Shown here: in pieces, positions 15,435 to 23,206 of the stretch
Layout of the letters: every line of letters begins with the position of its first letter
Position numbering within the stretch: position 1 is the first letter of the stretch
NCBI RefSeq assembly: GCF_000943545.1
Contig: NZ_JTHP01000054.1
Span: 1-47,337 of the forward strand
Origin: Paenibacillus terrae
Lineage (GTDB): Bacteria > Bacillota > Bacilli > Paenibacillales > Paenibacillaceae
Length of the DNA stretch: 47,337 nt
Reading direction: 5' to 3'
Made by a program: the position numbers and the translations under genes
The notes under the pieces: generated by a model
Database searches by the model: none
What the model was told of the DNA's origin: nothing
What the model saw: only the letters and a program-made list of their open reading frames with translations

Positions 15435-17260
15435 TGTGCCTCCCTCCCTTCACCCAACATGGGGAGCGTAAAGGTTGTGCAGGTCCCTTGACCATATTCT
15501 GACTCCAGAAAAATCTGGCCTCCATGCGCCTTTACAATTTCCCGGGCAATCGACAGCCCTAATCCCGTACCGCCCATATTGCGCGATCTGGCCTTGTCCA
15601 CACGGTAAAACCGTTCAAAAATCCGGTCCAAATCCTTTTTGGGAATCCCTATCCCGGTATCCTGTACCGAAATAGACAGCATCCCCTCACTATTGCGGCG
15701 AGCTTCAATCCGAATATTTCCGCCCTCCGGTGTATATTTCAAAGCATTGGACATCAGATTGTCCAACACCTGCTCAATTTGATCCCGGTCAATCACGACC
15801 TTGCCGATCCCCTGCTCCACGAACATTCCAGACCGGATATGCTTTTGCTTCATTTGAAAAGAAAATCGATCCGCGACTTCGTCCAGCATTTCCATCACAT
15901 CCGCAGGCTGCATCCGCAAGGGCGCTTCATTGGAATCCAGCCGCGACAGATGCAGTAAATCCGTAACTAACCGGATCATACGCTCCGTCTCGTTGCGGAT
16001 TACGCCTACGAAACGCTCCGCGAGCTGCGGTTCACCCATTGCCCCGTCATCCAGCGCTTCGGCATAGCTGCGGATCGTCGTCAACGGGGTGCGCAGCTCA
16101 TGCGATACATTCGCTACGAACTCCCGACGTGTCGTCTCCATTTCCTCCTGCTCCGTCACGTCCTGGAGCACCGCAATCGTTCCCGTGATGCCGAATTCAC
16201 GCCGATGAATCGGCGTGAACGTCACGCGGATAACGATCGGCTCGTCCTGACCCGCTGGCTCCAGCTGCAAGAGCGTGGAAGCCGAAGAACCGCTGTACAG
16301 GGCCTCGGTTTCCTCCGGGTCGATACCGAGCAGCACCGCGATATGTCTGCCGGTCATTTCGTTCTCGTTCACGCCCAGCATCGCGCTGGCTCGGCGGTTG
16401 ACCAGAATAACCCGGCCATTGTCATCTGTAGCGACCACACCGTCACTCATGTTGGTCAAGATGGAGGAGAGCTTTTCCTTCTCCTCTTCATTTTGTGACA
16501 ACGCCTCGCGCAAGCGACCTGTCATATAGTTAAAGGCCACACTGAGCCTGCCGATCTCATCGTCGCCAAACACAGGCATCTGCTGGTCGAATTTGCCCTC
16601 GGCAACCTCTGTCGCATGACGCGTCATCACCTTGATCGGGTGTGTAATCGTATGCGCCAGCACCACGCCCAACACAGCCGTCAACGCCAATGCAATGAGC
16701 ATACCCGAGAGAAATACATTGTTAATGCGTTTCATCGTATCGTACAACTCCGTCATCGAGGCGGCGATATACACCGCACCGACAATCTTGCCTTGGCTGA
16801 TGACGGGCTTGGCGACGACCTTCTTGCGGACATTATCCTCGTCCACCATGTACTCCTCATTGTCACGGATACCCTGGAGTGCACGGCTGACCACTGTCTG
16901 CGTATTTTTGCGTCCGACATAATCGGCGTGTGAGCCTTGAGAAGTAATCAGCACCTTGCCGCTGGCATCCAATACCTGAATTTCTGCGCCGCTAAAATCA
17001 AACAGATTATTCACGCGTGCGCGCAGACTTTCCACGCTGTCTTCCTCCATTTTACCGTCACTGCCGTTCAGATCCTGCTCTGCCAGCACGGACAGCATTT
17101 CCGCCCGCGCCTGCAAGTCCTGTGTAAAGTTGCTCGTCAAAGAGTTCTTCATGGAGCTGACAAAATAGACCCCGATCAGCTGCATCGCCACTAAAATCAA
17201 TAGCACATAAATAATGATCAGCTTCGCATGAATAGTGCGAAAGAAAGACAGCCATCTCAT
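15431..17260 (-). CDS. walK: WalK essential sensor histidine kinase
   Basis: A 609-residue kinase with two membrane helices (about 12-35 and 182-205) flanking an extracytoplasmic sensor domain. These are followed by a HAMP domain (about 200-255), a PAS domain (about 262-370), a HisKA domain with phospho-acceptor H387 in FVANVSHELRTPL, and a HATPase_c domain (DNLMSNALKYTPEGG, DTGIGIP, GGTGLGLSI). It controls WalR and so cell-wall hydrolase expression. The start overlaps walR by 4 nt. Confidence 0.97.
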   Translation of the reverse strand: MRWLSFFRTIHAKLIIIYVLLILVAMQLIGVYFVSSMKNSLTSNFTQDLQARAEMLSVLAEQDLNGSDGKMEEDSVESLRARVNNLFDFSGAEIQVLDASGKVLITSQGSHADYVGRKNTQTVVSRALQGIRDNEEYMVDEDNVRKKVVAKPVISQGKIVGAVYIAASMTELYDTMKRINNVFLSGMLIALALTAVLGVVLAHTITHPIKVMTRHATEVAEGKFDQQMPVFGDDEIGRLSVAFNYMTGRLREALSQNEEEKEKLSSILTNMSDGVVATDDNGRVILVNRRASAMLGVNENEMTGRHIAVLLGIDPEETEALYSGSSASTLLQLEPAGQDEPIVIRVTFTPIHRREFGITGTIAVLQDVTEQEEMETTRREFVANVSHELRTPLTTIRSYAEALDDGAMGEPQLAERFVGVIRNETERMIRLVTDLLHLSRLDSNEAPLRMQPADVMEMLDEVADRFSFQMKQKHIRSGMFVEQGIGKVVIDRDQIEQVLDNLMSNALKYTPEGGNIRIEARRNSEGMLSISVQDTGIGIPKKDLDRIFERFYRVDKARSRNMGGTGLGLSIAREIVKAHGGQIFLESEYGQGTCTTFTLPMLGEGREAQ

Positions 17261-17988
17261 GCCCGCAGGCCACCTTTGCCCCCGCTAATAATGTATCCGA
17301 GTCCACGGCGCGTCAGGATCGTCTCCGGCTTGCTCGGGTTTTCCTCAATCTTCTCGCGCAGCCGCCGGATCGTCACATCCACCGTCCGCACATCCCCGTA
17401 GTATTCGAAGCCCCACACCGCCTGGAGCAAATGCTCCCTTGTCATGACCTTCCCGGCATTTTTAGCCATATAATACAGAAGCTCATACTCCCGGTGCGTC
17501 AGATCGAGCGGTGTACCGTTTTTGTAAGCTGTATACATATCCGTATCAAAAAAGAGGTCAGCCACGCGCAGCCCCTGCTTCTCTTCCTGCGAGCGGCTTT
17601 CCGACGTGCCTGCCCCGCCGCGCTGCTGTCTGCGCATCTGTGCCTTCACCCGCGCCAGCAATTCCCGTGTGCTGAACGGCTTCGTCACATAATCATCTGC
17701 GCCCAGCTCCAACCCCAGCACCTTGTCGATTTCCCCATCTTTGGCGGTCAGCATAATAATCGGCGTCTGGAGCTGATGCCCGCGCACCTCGCGGCACACG
17801 TCCATGCCGTCCATCCCAGGCAGCATCAGGTCCAGCAAGATCAGGTCAGGCTGCTGCTTGACTGCGATATCCACCGCGCTGATTCCATCGAAGGCGCAAA
17901 TCACCTGATAGCCCTCTTTTTCCAAATTAAATTTCAAAATATCAGCGATAGGCTGTTCATCATCCACCACCAGAATCGTTCCCTGCAT
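17257..17988 (-). CDS. walR: WalR essential response regulator
   Basis: A 243-residue OmpR/PhoB-type regulator. The receiver domain has the acidic pair D9/D10, phospho-acceptor D53 (LLDLMLPGMDG) and K102 region (YVTKPFS). The C-terminal winged helix carries the recognition segment DVRTVDVTIRRLREKIE. WalR binds TGTWAH-N5-TGTWAH sites upstream of autolysin genes. Shine-Dalgarno GAGGTGAG precedes ATG 17988. One WalR site is found in this window, ahead of the adjacent M23 peptidase gene. Confidence 0.97.
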   Translation of the reverse strand: MQGTILVVDDEQPIADILKFNLEKEGYQVICAFDGISAVDIAVKQQPDLILLDLMLPGMDGMDVCREVRGHQLQTPIIMLTAKDGEIDKVLGLELGADDYVTKPFSTRELLARVKAQMRRQQRGGAGTSESRSQEEKQGLRVADLFFDTDMYTAYKNGTPLDLTHREYELLYYMAKNAGKVMTREHLLQAVWGFEYYGDVRTVDVTIRRLREKIEENPSKPETILTRRGLGYIISGGKGGLRA

Positions 17989-18063
17989 ACAGCGCTCACC
18001 TCTTCCTACGGATCATGTTATATATTAACTTTCGTTTGTCAGTGTCCATAAGCTGCTTATTCT

Positions 18064-18072
18064 ATTCTACCA
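18064..18072 (-). promoter_or_regulatory. Candidate extended -10 promoter of the wal operon
   Basis: On the minus strand TGG-TAGAAT gives an extended -10 hexamer about 76 nt before the walR start. The -35 region is weak, so this is only a candidate. Confidence 0.3.
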
Positions 18073-18116
18073 TACCCGCACGCCATTCCATTACTTGTCC
18101 AGCCCCTTTTTCTTAC

Positions 18117-18167
18117 ACAAAAAAAGCCATGCCTGCACTACTGTTAAGCATGCAGAAAAACATGGCC
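18117..18167 (-). terminator. Intrinsic terminator after M23 peptidase gene
   Basis: On the minus strand GGCCATG and CATGGC enclose an inner TCTGCAT/TGCAG stem and are followed by seven T. It isolates the M23 gene from walR. Confidence 0.75.
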
Positions 18168-18219
18168 TTCCCCCGTAACCTCATGAATCATCAATAACTC
18201 ATCGTTATAAACGATCCAT

Positions 18220-19743
18220 CTATCTTAAATACGTCATTGGATTGCGTGGCGTATTCTCTTTACGAATTTCAAAATGCAGATGTGTTCCTGTTGAGCGTCC
18301 CGTGTTACCCATAACTCCGATCGACTCGCCTTGCTGAACCACTTGTCCTACTTGAACGCCAATGCTGCTCAAATGCCCGTACACCGTCTGGTAGCCGTTA
18401 CGATGGTCGATCATAATGACATTGCCGTAGCCATTCTGCTGACCTGCAAATGTAACTACACCTTCATCCGATGCGTGAATGTCAGCACTGCCAACCAAAT
18501 CGACACCCTCATGCATACGTCCCCAGCGTGCGCCAAAGCTGCTCGACATCGTTGCGCCGGACACCGGCCAAGCGAACTGTCCCGAGCCTTCACCTACGAC
18601 CTTTGTTCCTTTCAAAACCACCTCGGAAACAGACGGCTGCAACACCTTTTGACCGAGCCATTCCTCTTGCACGACCTCGCCGTTCTCCTTGGTCAGACGG
18701 TAATCCATTTCCTTCAACCCTGCTTGTCCCGGTCTGACAACCTTGGTAACTCCTGCTTTCAGTTCATCACTTTGGCGAACCTCAATCTCAGGCTCAATGG
18801 CAATCTGCTCGACGACCTTCTCCACCGTCCGGACCGTAACCGGAGCCTTTGGAGCCGTGAGCTTCAGTTCATCCCCGATTTGCAGATACCGCTCACGCGA
18901 GCCGGGGTTGTTCTGCTTAATCTCCCAAGCGGTCATATTAAATTTATTCGCAATCGACGACAAGGAATCGCCTTCCTGTACCGTATAAGTTACAGGTGCC
19001 TCACGCGCCTCAGTCAGCGCTTTAACCGCTTCTTCCTCTGTCAGCACCTTATTCGGGTCCGCTTTTACAGGCTCATATGCAATTTTCTCACGAATACTGG
19101 CAGACTCCAGCCATGCTTTAGGGGCTTTGCTACTGGTACTTGCATGACTGCTGCCCACGGATGTTTTGCGAACCAGTCCCTTGATGCCTGGAGCTGTGGC
19201 CTCACCCGCAGGTGTGTATTTCTTCTGCACCTGCTTCAAAGCAGCTTGTGCAGTCGCTTTATCCTTTACAATACCGACCGTCTGGCCGTTAACCTTTACT
19301 TCTACTCCTTTGGCATACGCGGTCAGCATCCCGTCCAGCTTCTTCAGTGTTGCTCCGCTATCAATATCCACTTTATACGCCTTTTCAATGCCTGTCGTTA
19401 CCGCGCTTGTATTGAGCACCATGTCCACACCGGGATACTTGTCCTTATATTGCTTGCTCTTCGTTGCATACAGTTGCTTTAGCTGTTGCTCATTGAGAAT
19501 ACTTCCAACCTCAACACCCTTTACATACACTTTATAATAAGGGACCGTATTGGCACCGACATATTGATTGCCAGCAAAAATAAGACTGCCTGCAATCACC
19601 ACACCGCCTGCGATCCAGCTCAACCATTTTCTCCGTCCGTTCCACCACATTGCTATTTTTCCTGCTGCTCCAGCAGGCTTGTCTTCAACGCTTGAATCTT
19701 CTTTCCTGCTGTCTGGTGAATGCTTCCCCTTAAAAAACTCCAT
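18220..19743 (-). CDS. M23 peptidoglycan endopeptidase with LysM and G5 domains
   Basis: A 507-residue protein. It has a membrane anchor (WLSWIAGGVVIAGSLIFAG), a LysM domain (TYTVQEGDSLSSIANKFNMTAWEIKQNNPG), a G5 domain (VRQSDELKAGVTKVVRPGQAGLKEMDY) and a C-terminal M23 domain with zinc ligands in MHEGVDL and THLHFEIRK. Such enzymes cut peptide cross-bridges in peptidoglycan. I chose ATG 19743 (MEFFKGKHSP), 7 nt after AAGGAG, over the upstream in-frame ATG at 19782. A WalR box lies upstream, and it sits next to walRK, so it is a probable WalR target. Confidence 0.93.
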   Translation of the reverse strand: MEFFKGKHSPDSRKEDSSVEDKPAGAAGKIAMWWNGRRKWLSWIAGGVVIAGSLIFAGNQYVGANTVPYYKVYVKGVEVGSILNEQQLKQLYATKSKQYKDKYPGVDMVLNTSAVTTGIEKAYKVDIDSGATLKKLDGMLTAYAKGVEVKVNGQTVGIVKDKATAQAALKQVQKKYTPAGEATAPGIKGLVRKTSVGSSHASTSSKAPKAWLESASIREKIAYEPVKADPNKVLTEEEAVKALTEAREAPVTYTVQEGDSLSSIANKFNMTAWEIKQNNPGSRERYLQIGDELKLTAPKAPVTVRTVEKVVEQIAIEPEIEVRQSDELKAGVTKVVRPGQAGLKEMDYRLTKENGEVVQEEWLGQKVLQPSVSEVVLKGTKVVGEGSGQFAWPVSGATMSSSFGARWGRMHEGVDLVGSADIHASDEGVVTFAGQQNGYGNVIMIDHRNGYQTVYGHLSSIGVQVGQVVQQGESIGVMGNTGRSTGTHLHFEIRKENTPRNPMTYLR

Positions 19744-20091
19744 GATTCTCTCCTTTTCAGCATATCTTATCTCTATCAGCATTTTGCATCATTCGATTCC
19801 CAACGCTCAAAAGTACAATATATAGACGAACTAAACCGTTTCGATCTATATATTGCTAATTTGAAGTTACTCTTGGGATTTATGCAAAATACTCCTGTAT
19901 AAATGCGTTCGTTATTGGTTTTTCTCGCTATGAATCCAGCCTGTATTTACAAGTATCTATGATATTAGTCGCTATCTATCATTGCATAGTTGCGTAAAAG
20001 GTTTCAAAATTTTAACCTTTTCGCGACACTGTTTACTTTAACATAGCTTTTACAAAGAATTCAACTCCACTCCAATTTCTGCCTGACACGC
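19744..20091 (-). other. Long structured leader of the M23 peptidase gene
   Basis: If transcription starts near 20002, the mRNA has about 258 nt before the start codon. Two stem-loops are visible: AAAAGGTT/AACCTTTT (19996-20021, around the -10 region) and a longer AATATATAGA/TCTATATATT hairpin with inner CGAA/TTCG pairing (19817-19854). The content is AT-rich, and I do not recognise a known riboswitch family, including the c-di-AMP ydaO class often found before wall hydrolases. Confidence 0.5.
20009..20054 (-). promoter_or_regulatory. WalR box and promoter of the M23 peptidase gene
   Basis: On the minus strand TGTAAA-AGCTA-TGTTAA (20054-20038) fits the WalR consensus TGTWAH-N5-TGTWAH at every position. 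A -10 hexamer TAAAAT (20014-20009) lies 23 bp downstream, placing the box centre near -44, where WalR activates. The -35 region is poor, as expected for an activated promoter. Confidence 0.7.
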
Positions 20092-20116
20092 AAAAAAATC
20101 CGCGCCCGGCGCGGAT
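20092..20116 (-). terminator. Intrinsic terminator after the 224-residue anchored protein gene
   Basis: On the minus strand ATCCGCGC and GCGCGGAT form a perfect stem around three bases, followed by T. It separates this gene from the M23 promoter. Confidence 0.85.
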
Positions 20117-20164
20117 TCCACAGTCCTATTGTGAGCATGAGCATTCCCCATAGTCGAATCGTTA

Positions 20165-20839
20165 TTATTTAAGCATACCCATCAGCTTGTTATACTCTTC
20201 TTTCGTTAGATACTTCGCAAGCACCTGCTGAATATCCTGCAGCTCCTGCTCGGTCAGGCCGCCTTCCATCGCGGCAGATATTTTCTGCATTTCCTCAGGC
20301 GGCAATTTATTCATCAGAATCGCAAAAATTTCCTGCTTCTGCTCGGCGGGTAAACTGTTCTTCTTTTCCGTCAAATTATCGGGCGTGATGACCAGGTCAT
20401 GACCTTCAATACTCGTTTCAGGTGTAGCGGTACCTTCCGCCTGCTTCCGTGACGCGCTACCTGATGCACCAGCCGACGAAGAACCACCCTCCTGTGGGCT
20501 TTTCCCATTCGTTGCCCCACTGGTACCCGCACCTCCTGCGCCGCTCCCACTCTCATCTAATCCCTGTCCCATGACAGATAAAGCATCATCAGGCGGTGTT
20601 ACACTTTCCGAACCACCGCCCGTAGCTTTGTTTTTCCCCGTATCTGTACTTTTATCGGTTCCAGAGCTTCCCTTCAGCCAACCCAATCCCCATACCGGCT
20701 GATGATCCAGCTGAATGTTAAACTGCCGCAGCAGCGATTGAACATAGGCATTCACGACCACACCTGTTACCGCCAGCGTTAAAGCACTGACCAGCACCAC
20801 TGTTATTCCTTTTTTAAGCAGCCATCCAAGCCACCTCAT
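20165..20839 (-). CDS. Membrane-anchored protein with Gly/Ser-rich linker, function unknown
   Basis: A 224-residue protein in three parts: one N-terminal membrane helix (ITVVLVSALTLAVTGVVVNAYVQ), a low-complexity linker rich in Gly, Ser, Thr and Ala (about 55-150), and a C-terminal helical domain (about 160-224) with KLPPEEMQKIS, GLTEQELQDIQQVLAKYL and TKEEYNKLMGML. The C-terminal part probably faces outside the cell. I do not recognise the family. It lies upstream of the M23 gene on the same strand but ends at its own terminator, so it is a separate transcript. Confidence 0.65.
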   Translation of the reverse strand: MRWLGWLLKKGITVVLVSALTLAVTGVVVNAYVQSLLRQFNIQLDHQPVWGLGWLKGSSGTDKSTDTGKNKATGGGSESVTPPDDALSVMGQGLDESGSGAGGAGTSGATNGKSPQEGGSSSAGASGSASRKQAEGTATPETSIEGHDLVITPDNLTEKKNSLPAEQKQEIFAILMNKLPPEEMQKISAAMEGGLTEQELQDIQQVLAKYLTKEEYNKLMGMLK

Positions 20840-20983
20840 ATCCCGTTACCTCCTTATACGCATCTTGCCATGTGTATCATCATGAAGTGCATATAGATCA
20901 GTATTGACGAGATATGACGATTTTTAACCCTTGGAATATGTAAAACTAGCACGATTGGATAGTAGATGTAATTCTTACATGAA

Positions 20984-21700
20984 TCAGCGCGTACGGCGCA
21001 CCCAAAAATGGAAAATGTCGCTGCGGACATAATCCAGTGAATACAACACCTGTCTGTTCAGCTCATCATAATGAAGCTGCTTGAGCAGTAACACGGTAGC
21101 CTGCGGATGCTTCAACAGACGCGTCATATGGGCATCATCATGACTCGGGACAGTAAGCTCCGAATACGCACCAACAATTCGTACCCCGGCTTTAAGTTCC
21201 AGACTTTGAAAAAGCGAACCCGAAAAAGACCCTTCGTCCAAAATCGAACCTGCTAATGTCTCCGGCATCCAATTGATAGAATGGGCTACCGCTTCTCCAT
21301 CGGCTGTGCGAGTCCGCTCCAGAACGATCATGGGCTCATTCTCGGAAAACCTCATTCGTTCGGCAATATCAGGGGGACATACCGTCATCCTCTTGATAGA
21401 TTCCAGCTGCTCGTCTTCTCGCAACCCTGCCGAACGGATCATGTCACCGATGCTGTACAGGCGGTCCAGCGAGCTTGGAATGCTCGGCAGCGGGCAAGTA
21501 GCGAACGTACCACTCCCGTGCTTCACCAACAGCTTGCCTTCCGTTTCCAACTGGCGGACGGCTCCCCGTAGCGTCGCACGCGAGACGCAGAACAATCGGG
21601 AAAGTTCAGCTTCCGAAGGCAGCCTCTCGCCCGGCTCAATTTGGTTGACCTCTATATATTCCTCTATAAGCTGCTTAATGTTCTCTTGTTTTGTTGACAC
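20984..21700 (-). CDS. GntR/HutC-family transcriptional regulator
   Basis: This regulator has an N-terminal GntR winged helix (ERLPSEAELSRLFCVSRATLRGAVRQLETEGKL, HGSGTFA) and a C-terminal UTRA effector domain. I place the start at GTG 21700 (VSTKQENIKQLI), which gives the usual 238-residue length; an open frame to 21784 would overlap the upstream gene and has no better ribosome site. It is the last gene of the ABC/PHP operon. The operator upstream of the operon has the GTCTAGAC core typical of HutC-type repressors, so it is the probable repressor. Confidence 0.88.
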   Translation of the reverse strand: MSTKQENIKQLIEEYIEVNQIEPGERLPSEAELSRLFCVSRATLRGAVRQLETEGKLLVKHGSGTFATCPLPSIPSSLDRLYSIGDMIRSAGLREDEQLESIKRMTVCPPDIAERMRFSENEPMIVLERTRTADGEAVAHSINWMPETLAGSILDEGSFSGSLFQSLELKAGVRIVGAYSELTVPSHDDAHMTRLLKHPQATVLLLKQLHYDELNRQVLYSLDYVRSDIFHFWVRRTR

Positions 21701-21738
21701 CGTCCAAAGCCCAGCCTTTCTATTATAGTGACCTGAGT

Positions 21739-22746
21739 TCAAGTGATATACATCGGATTTGTAAAGGCAATCATCGTGACGCAATCTTCCATATATCCAT
21801 ATAATTCGGCTCGCACCCAGCCTTTTCCTGCGGGATCTTGTAATGATAGCGTATATTCACCTGATTGAGCAGGGATATAAGTTTCGGAGCATACCCCCTG
21901 GCCGCTTGTCAGCAGAAGGCGAAGGTTCTGAGGCTCAAGGTTGTAATGGGCTGCTCTCGTTTCCACATCCAATTGAACCGTCACGGACAGTGAATCCTCC
22001 ACAGCCAGCTCTACACATTCGCCGATACCATACCGCTTATCGCTGTCATTAATTTGTGCCGACATTGTCAGTAACGGTCCCATCGTAACCGACACCGAAC
22101 CGAGGCGGATCGCCTCAACTGCCCGGTTAACTAAGCTCTCCTGCTCTTCTGCTTCACCATGAATACCCAGATACGTGACAGCCGGAAGCGCATCATCCGG
22201 TTTGGATACATGCCAGTCCCGACCGCTTACCGCCGTGATGCGATACCCCTGATTCAATAAATCCGTCCACATGGCAAACGCCCGCTGGCTATCCCGCTTA
22301 ATAGACGGCATAAGCGTTGACCAGACCTCAATATAATCGACCTCATGCCAGTCCTGAATGGTGTATTCCCAAAAGCATCCCGTACAGATCGGACTTCCGA
22401 TCCTGAATGGATGGGCAAGCCCTGCAATGCCTCCCTGCTCATGCACCTGCCGGATTCCCTCATGAATGTCATCCGGTCCCAACACACGCCAGTCAATAAA
22501 GCGGTCTACCCCCAGCGTCAGCATATGCCCGTAAAAGGTCGTCCACTCCATCCCTGAAATGATCGGGACACCGAACTGCTGCTGAACCCGTTCCTGATCC
22601 ACAAGTGCCGACTGGGTATTGTGATCCGTCATAGCGATGCATTCAAGCCCGAGGTCCGCTGCGCTTTGGGCAAGCTCCTCAAGCGTTTGCTTTCCGTCAC
22701 TGTGAAGCGTATGGGTGTGAAGCTCAGACGGAATCCATTTAAGCAT
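21739..22746 (-). CDS. PHP-domain metallohydrolase (CehA/McbA-like)
   Basis: A 335-residue protein with PHP signature motifs: SELHTHTLHSDGKQT (HxH), MTDHNTQS, GMEWTT, LAHPF and GRDWHVSK, which supply the metal-binding His, Asp and Glu residues. Family members hydrolyse phosphate esters or, in the CehA/McbA branch, carbamate and amide bonds. ATG 22746 (MLKWIPSELH) follows GGAGG by about 9 nt and overlaps the preceding gene by 8 nt. It probably processes the compound imported by the linked ABC system; the substrate is unknown. Confidence 0.87.
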   Translation of the reverse strand: MLKWIPSELHTHTLHSDGKQTLEELAQSAADLGLECIAMTDHNTQSALVDQERVQQQFGVPIISGMEWTTFYGHMLTLGVDRFIDWRVLGPDDIHEGIRQVHEQGGIAGLAHPFRIGSPICTGCFWEYTIQDWHEVDYIEVWSTLMPSIKRDSQRAFAMWTDLLNQGYRITAVSGRDWHVSKPDDALPAVTYLGIHGEAEEQESLVNRAVEAIRLGSVSVTMGPLLTMSAQINDSDKRYGIGECVELAVEDSLSVTVQLDVETRAAHYNLEPQNLRLLLTSGQGVCSETYIPAQSGEYTLSLQDPAGKGWVRAELYGYMEDCVTMIAFTNPMYIT

Positions 22747-23206
22747 ATATGGCTTCCTCCCCCAATACGTGAATTTGGTAAACAAGCGTCTCGGTCACAA
22801 CGGCATGCAGACTGACGGTAATCCGCCACATGCCCGCCGGATTATCTCCTGCGAGGAATCCCGGCGAAGCCGCAGACGAACCGAGCCAATGCTCCTGCTG
22901 CCTCTCGGGACGGTGTGCATTTCCCCGGTGGCGGAGAGGGTCATCGACAGACAGCGTCAATAGATTTTGCAGCGGCATATACTTCTTCCACAGATCTGAT
23001 GAATGTCCCGGTTCGTCGTATCCGTATTTGCTCATGCTTTCCTCAATAATTTCTCGCGCTTGCTCTTGATCCTCCAATAACTTGGGGGTGTAAGAGAAGT
23101 GAATGCGGATCGTGTCAGTCGGCTGTGGGATGTGAAAAGAGTACGTAATATGGCTCTGGGTGCAGGTTCTATCGACCGTTCCTTCCACGTACAGTAGCCT
23201 GCTCAT
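22739..23206 (-). CDS. Uncharacterised protein of the ABC/PHP operon
   Basis: A 155-residue protein without a signal peptide or membrane segment. Its ends are strand-rich (YSFHIPQPTDTIRIHFSYTP and MWRITVSLHAVVTETLVYQIHVLG), suggesting a beta-sandwich, with a polar middle region. It overlaps both neighbours (4 nt upstream, 8 nt downstream), so it is translationally coupled to the PHP protein and may be its partner. I do not recognise the family. Confidence 0.7.
   Translation of the reverse strand: MSRLLYVEGTVDRTCTQSHITYSFHIPQPTDTIRIHFSYTPKLLEDQEQAREIIEESMSKYGYDEPGHSSDLWKKYMPLQNLLTLSVDDPLRHRGNAHRPERQQEHWLGSSAASPGFLAGDNPAGMWRITVSLHAVVTETLVYQIHVLGEEAIYA

Noticed and set aside
14630..16930. Long frames opposite yycH and walK
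   Set aside because: They are antisense shadows of conserved genes, rich in Arg/His, with no ribosome sites.
19744..20091. c-di-AMP (ydaO) riboswitch in the M23 gene leader
   Set aside because: This class often precedes wall hydrolase genes, but its conserved GC-rich core motifs are absent; the leader is AT-rich and its stems differ.
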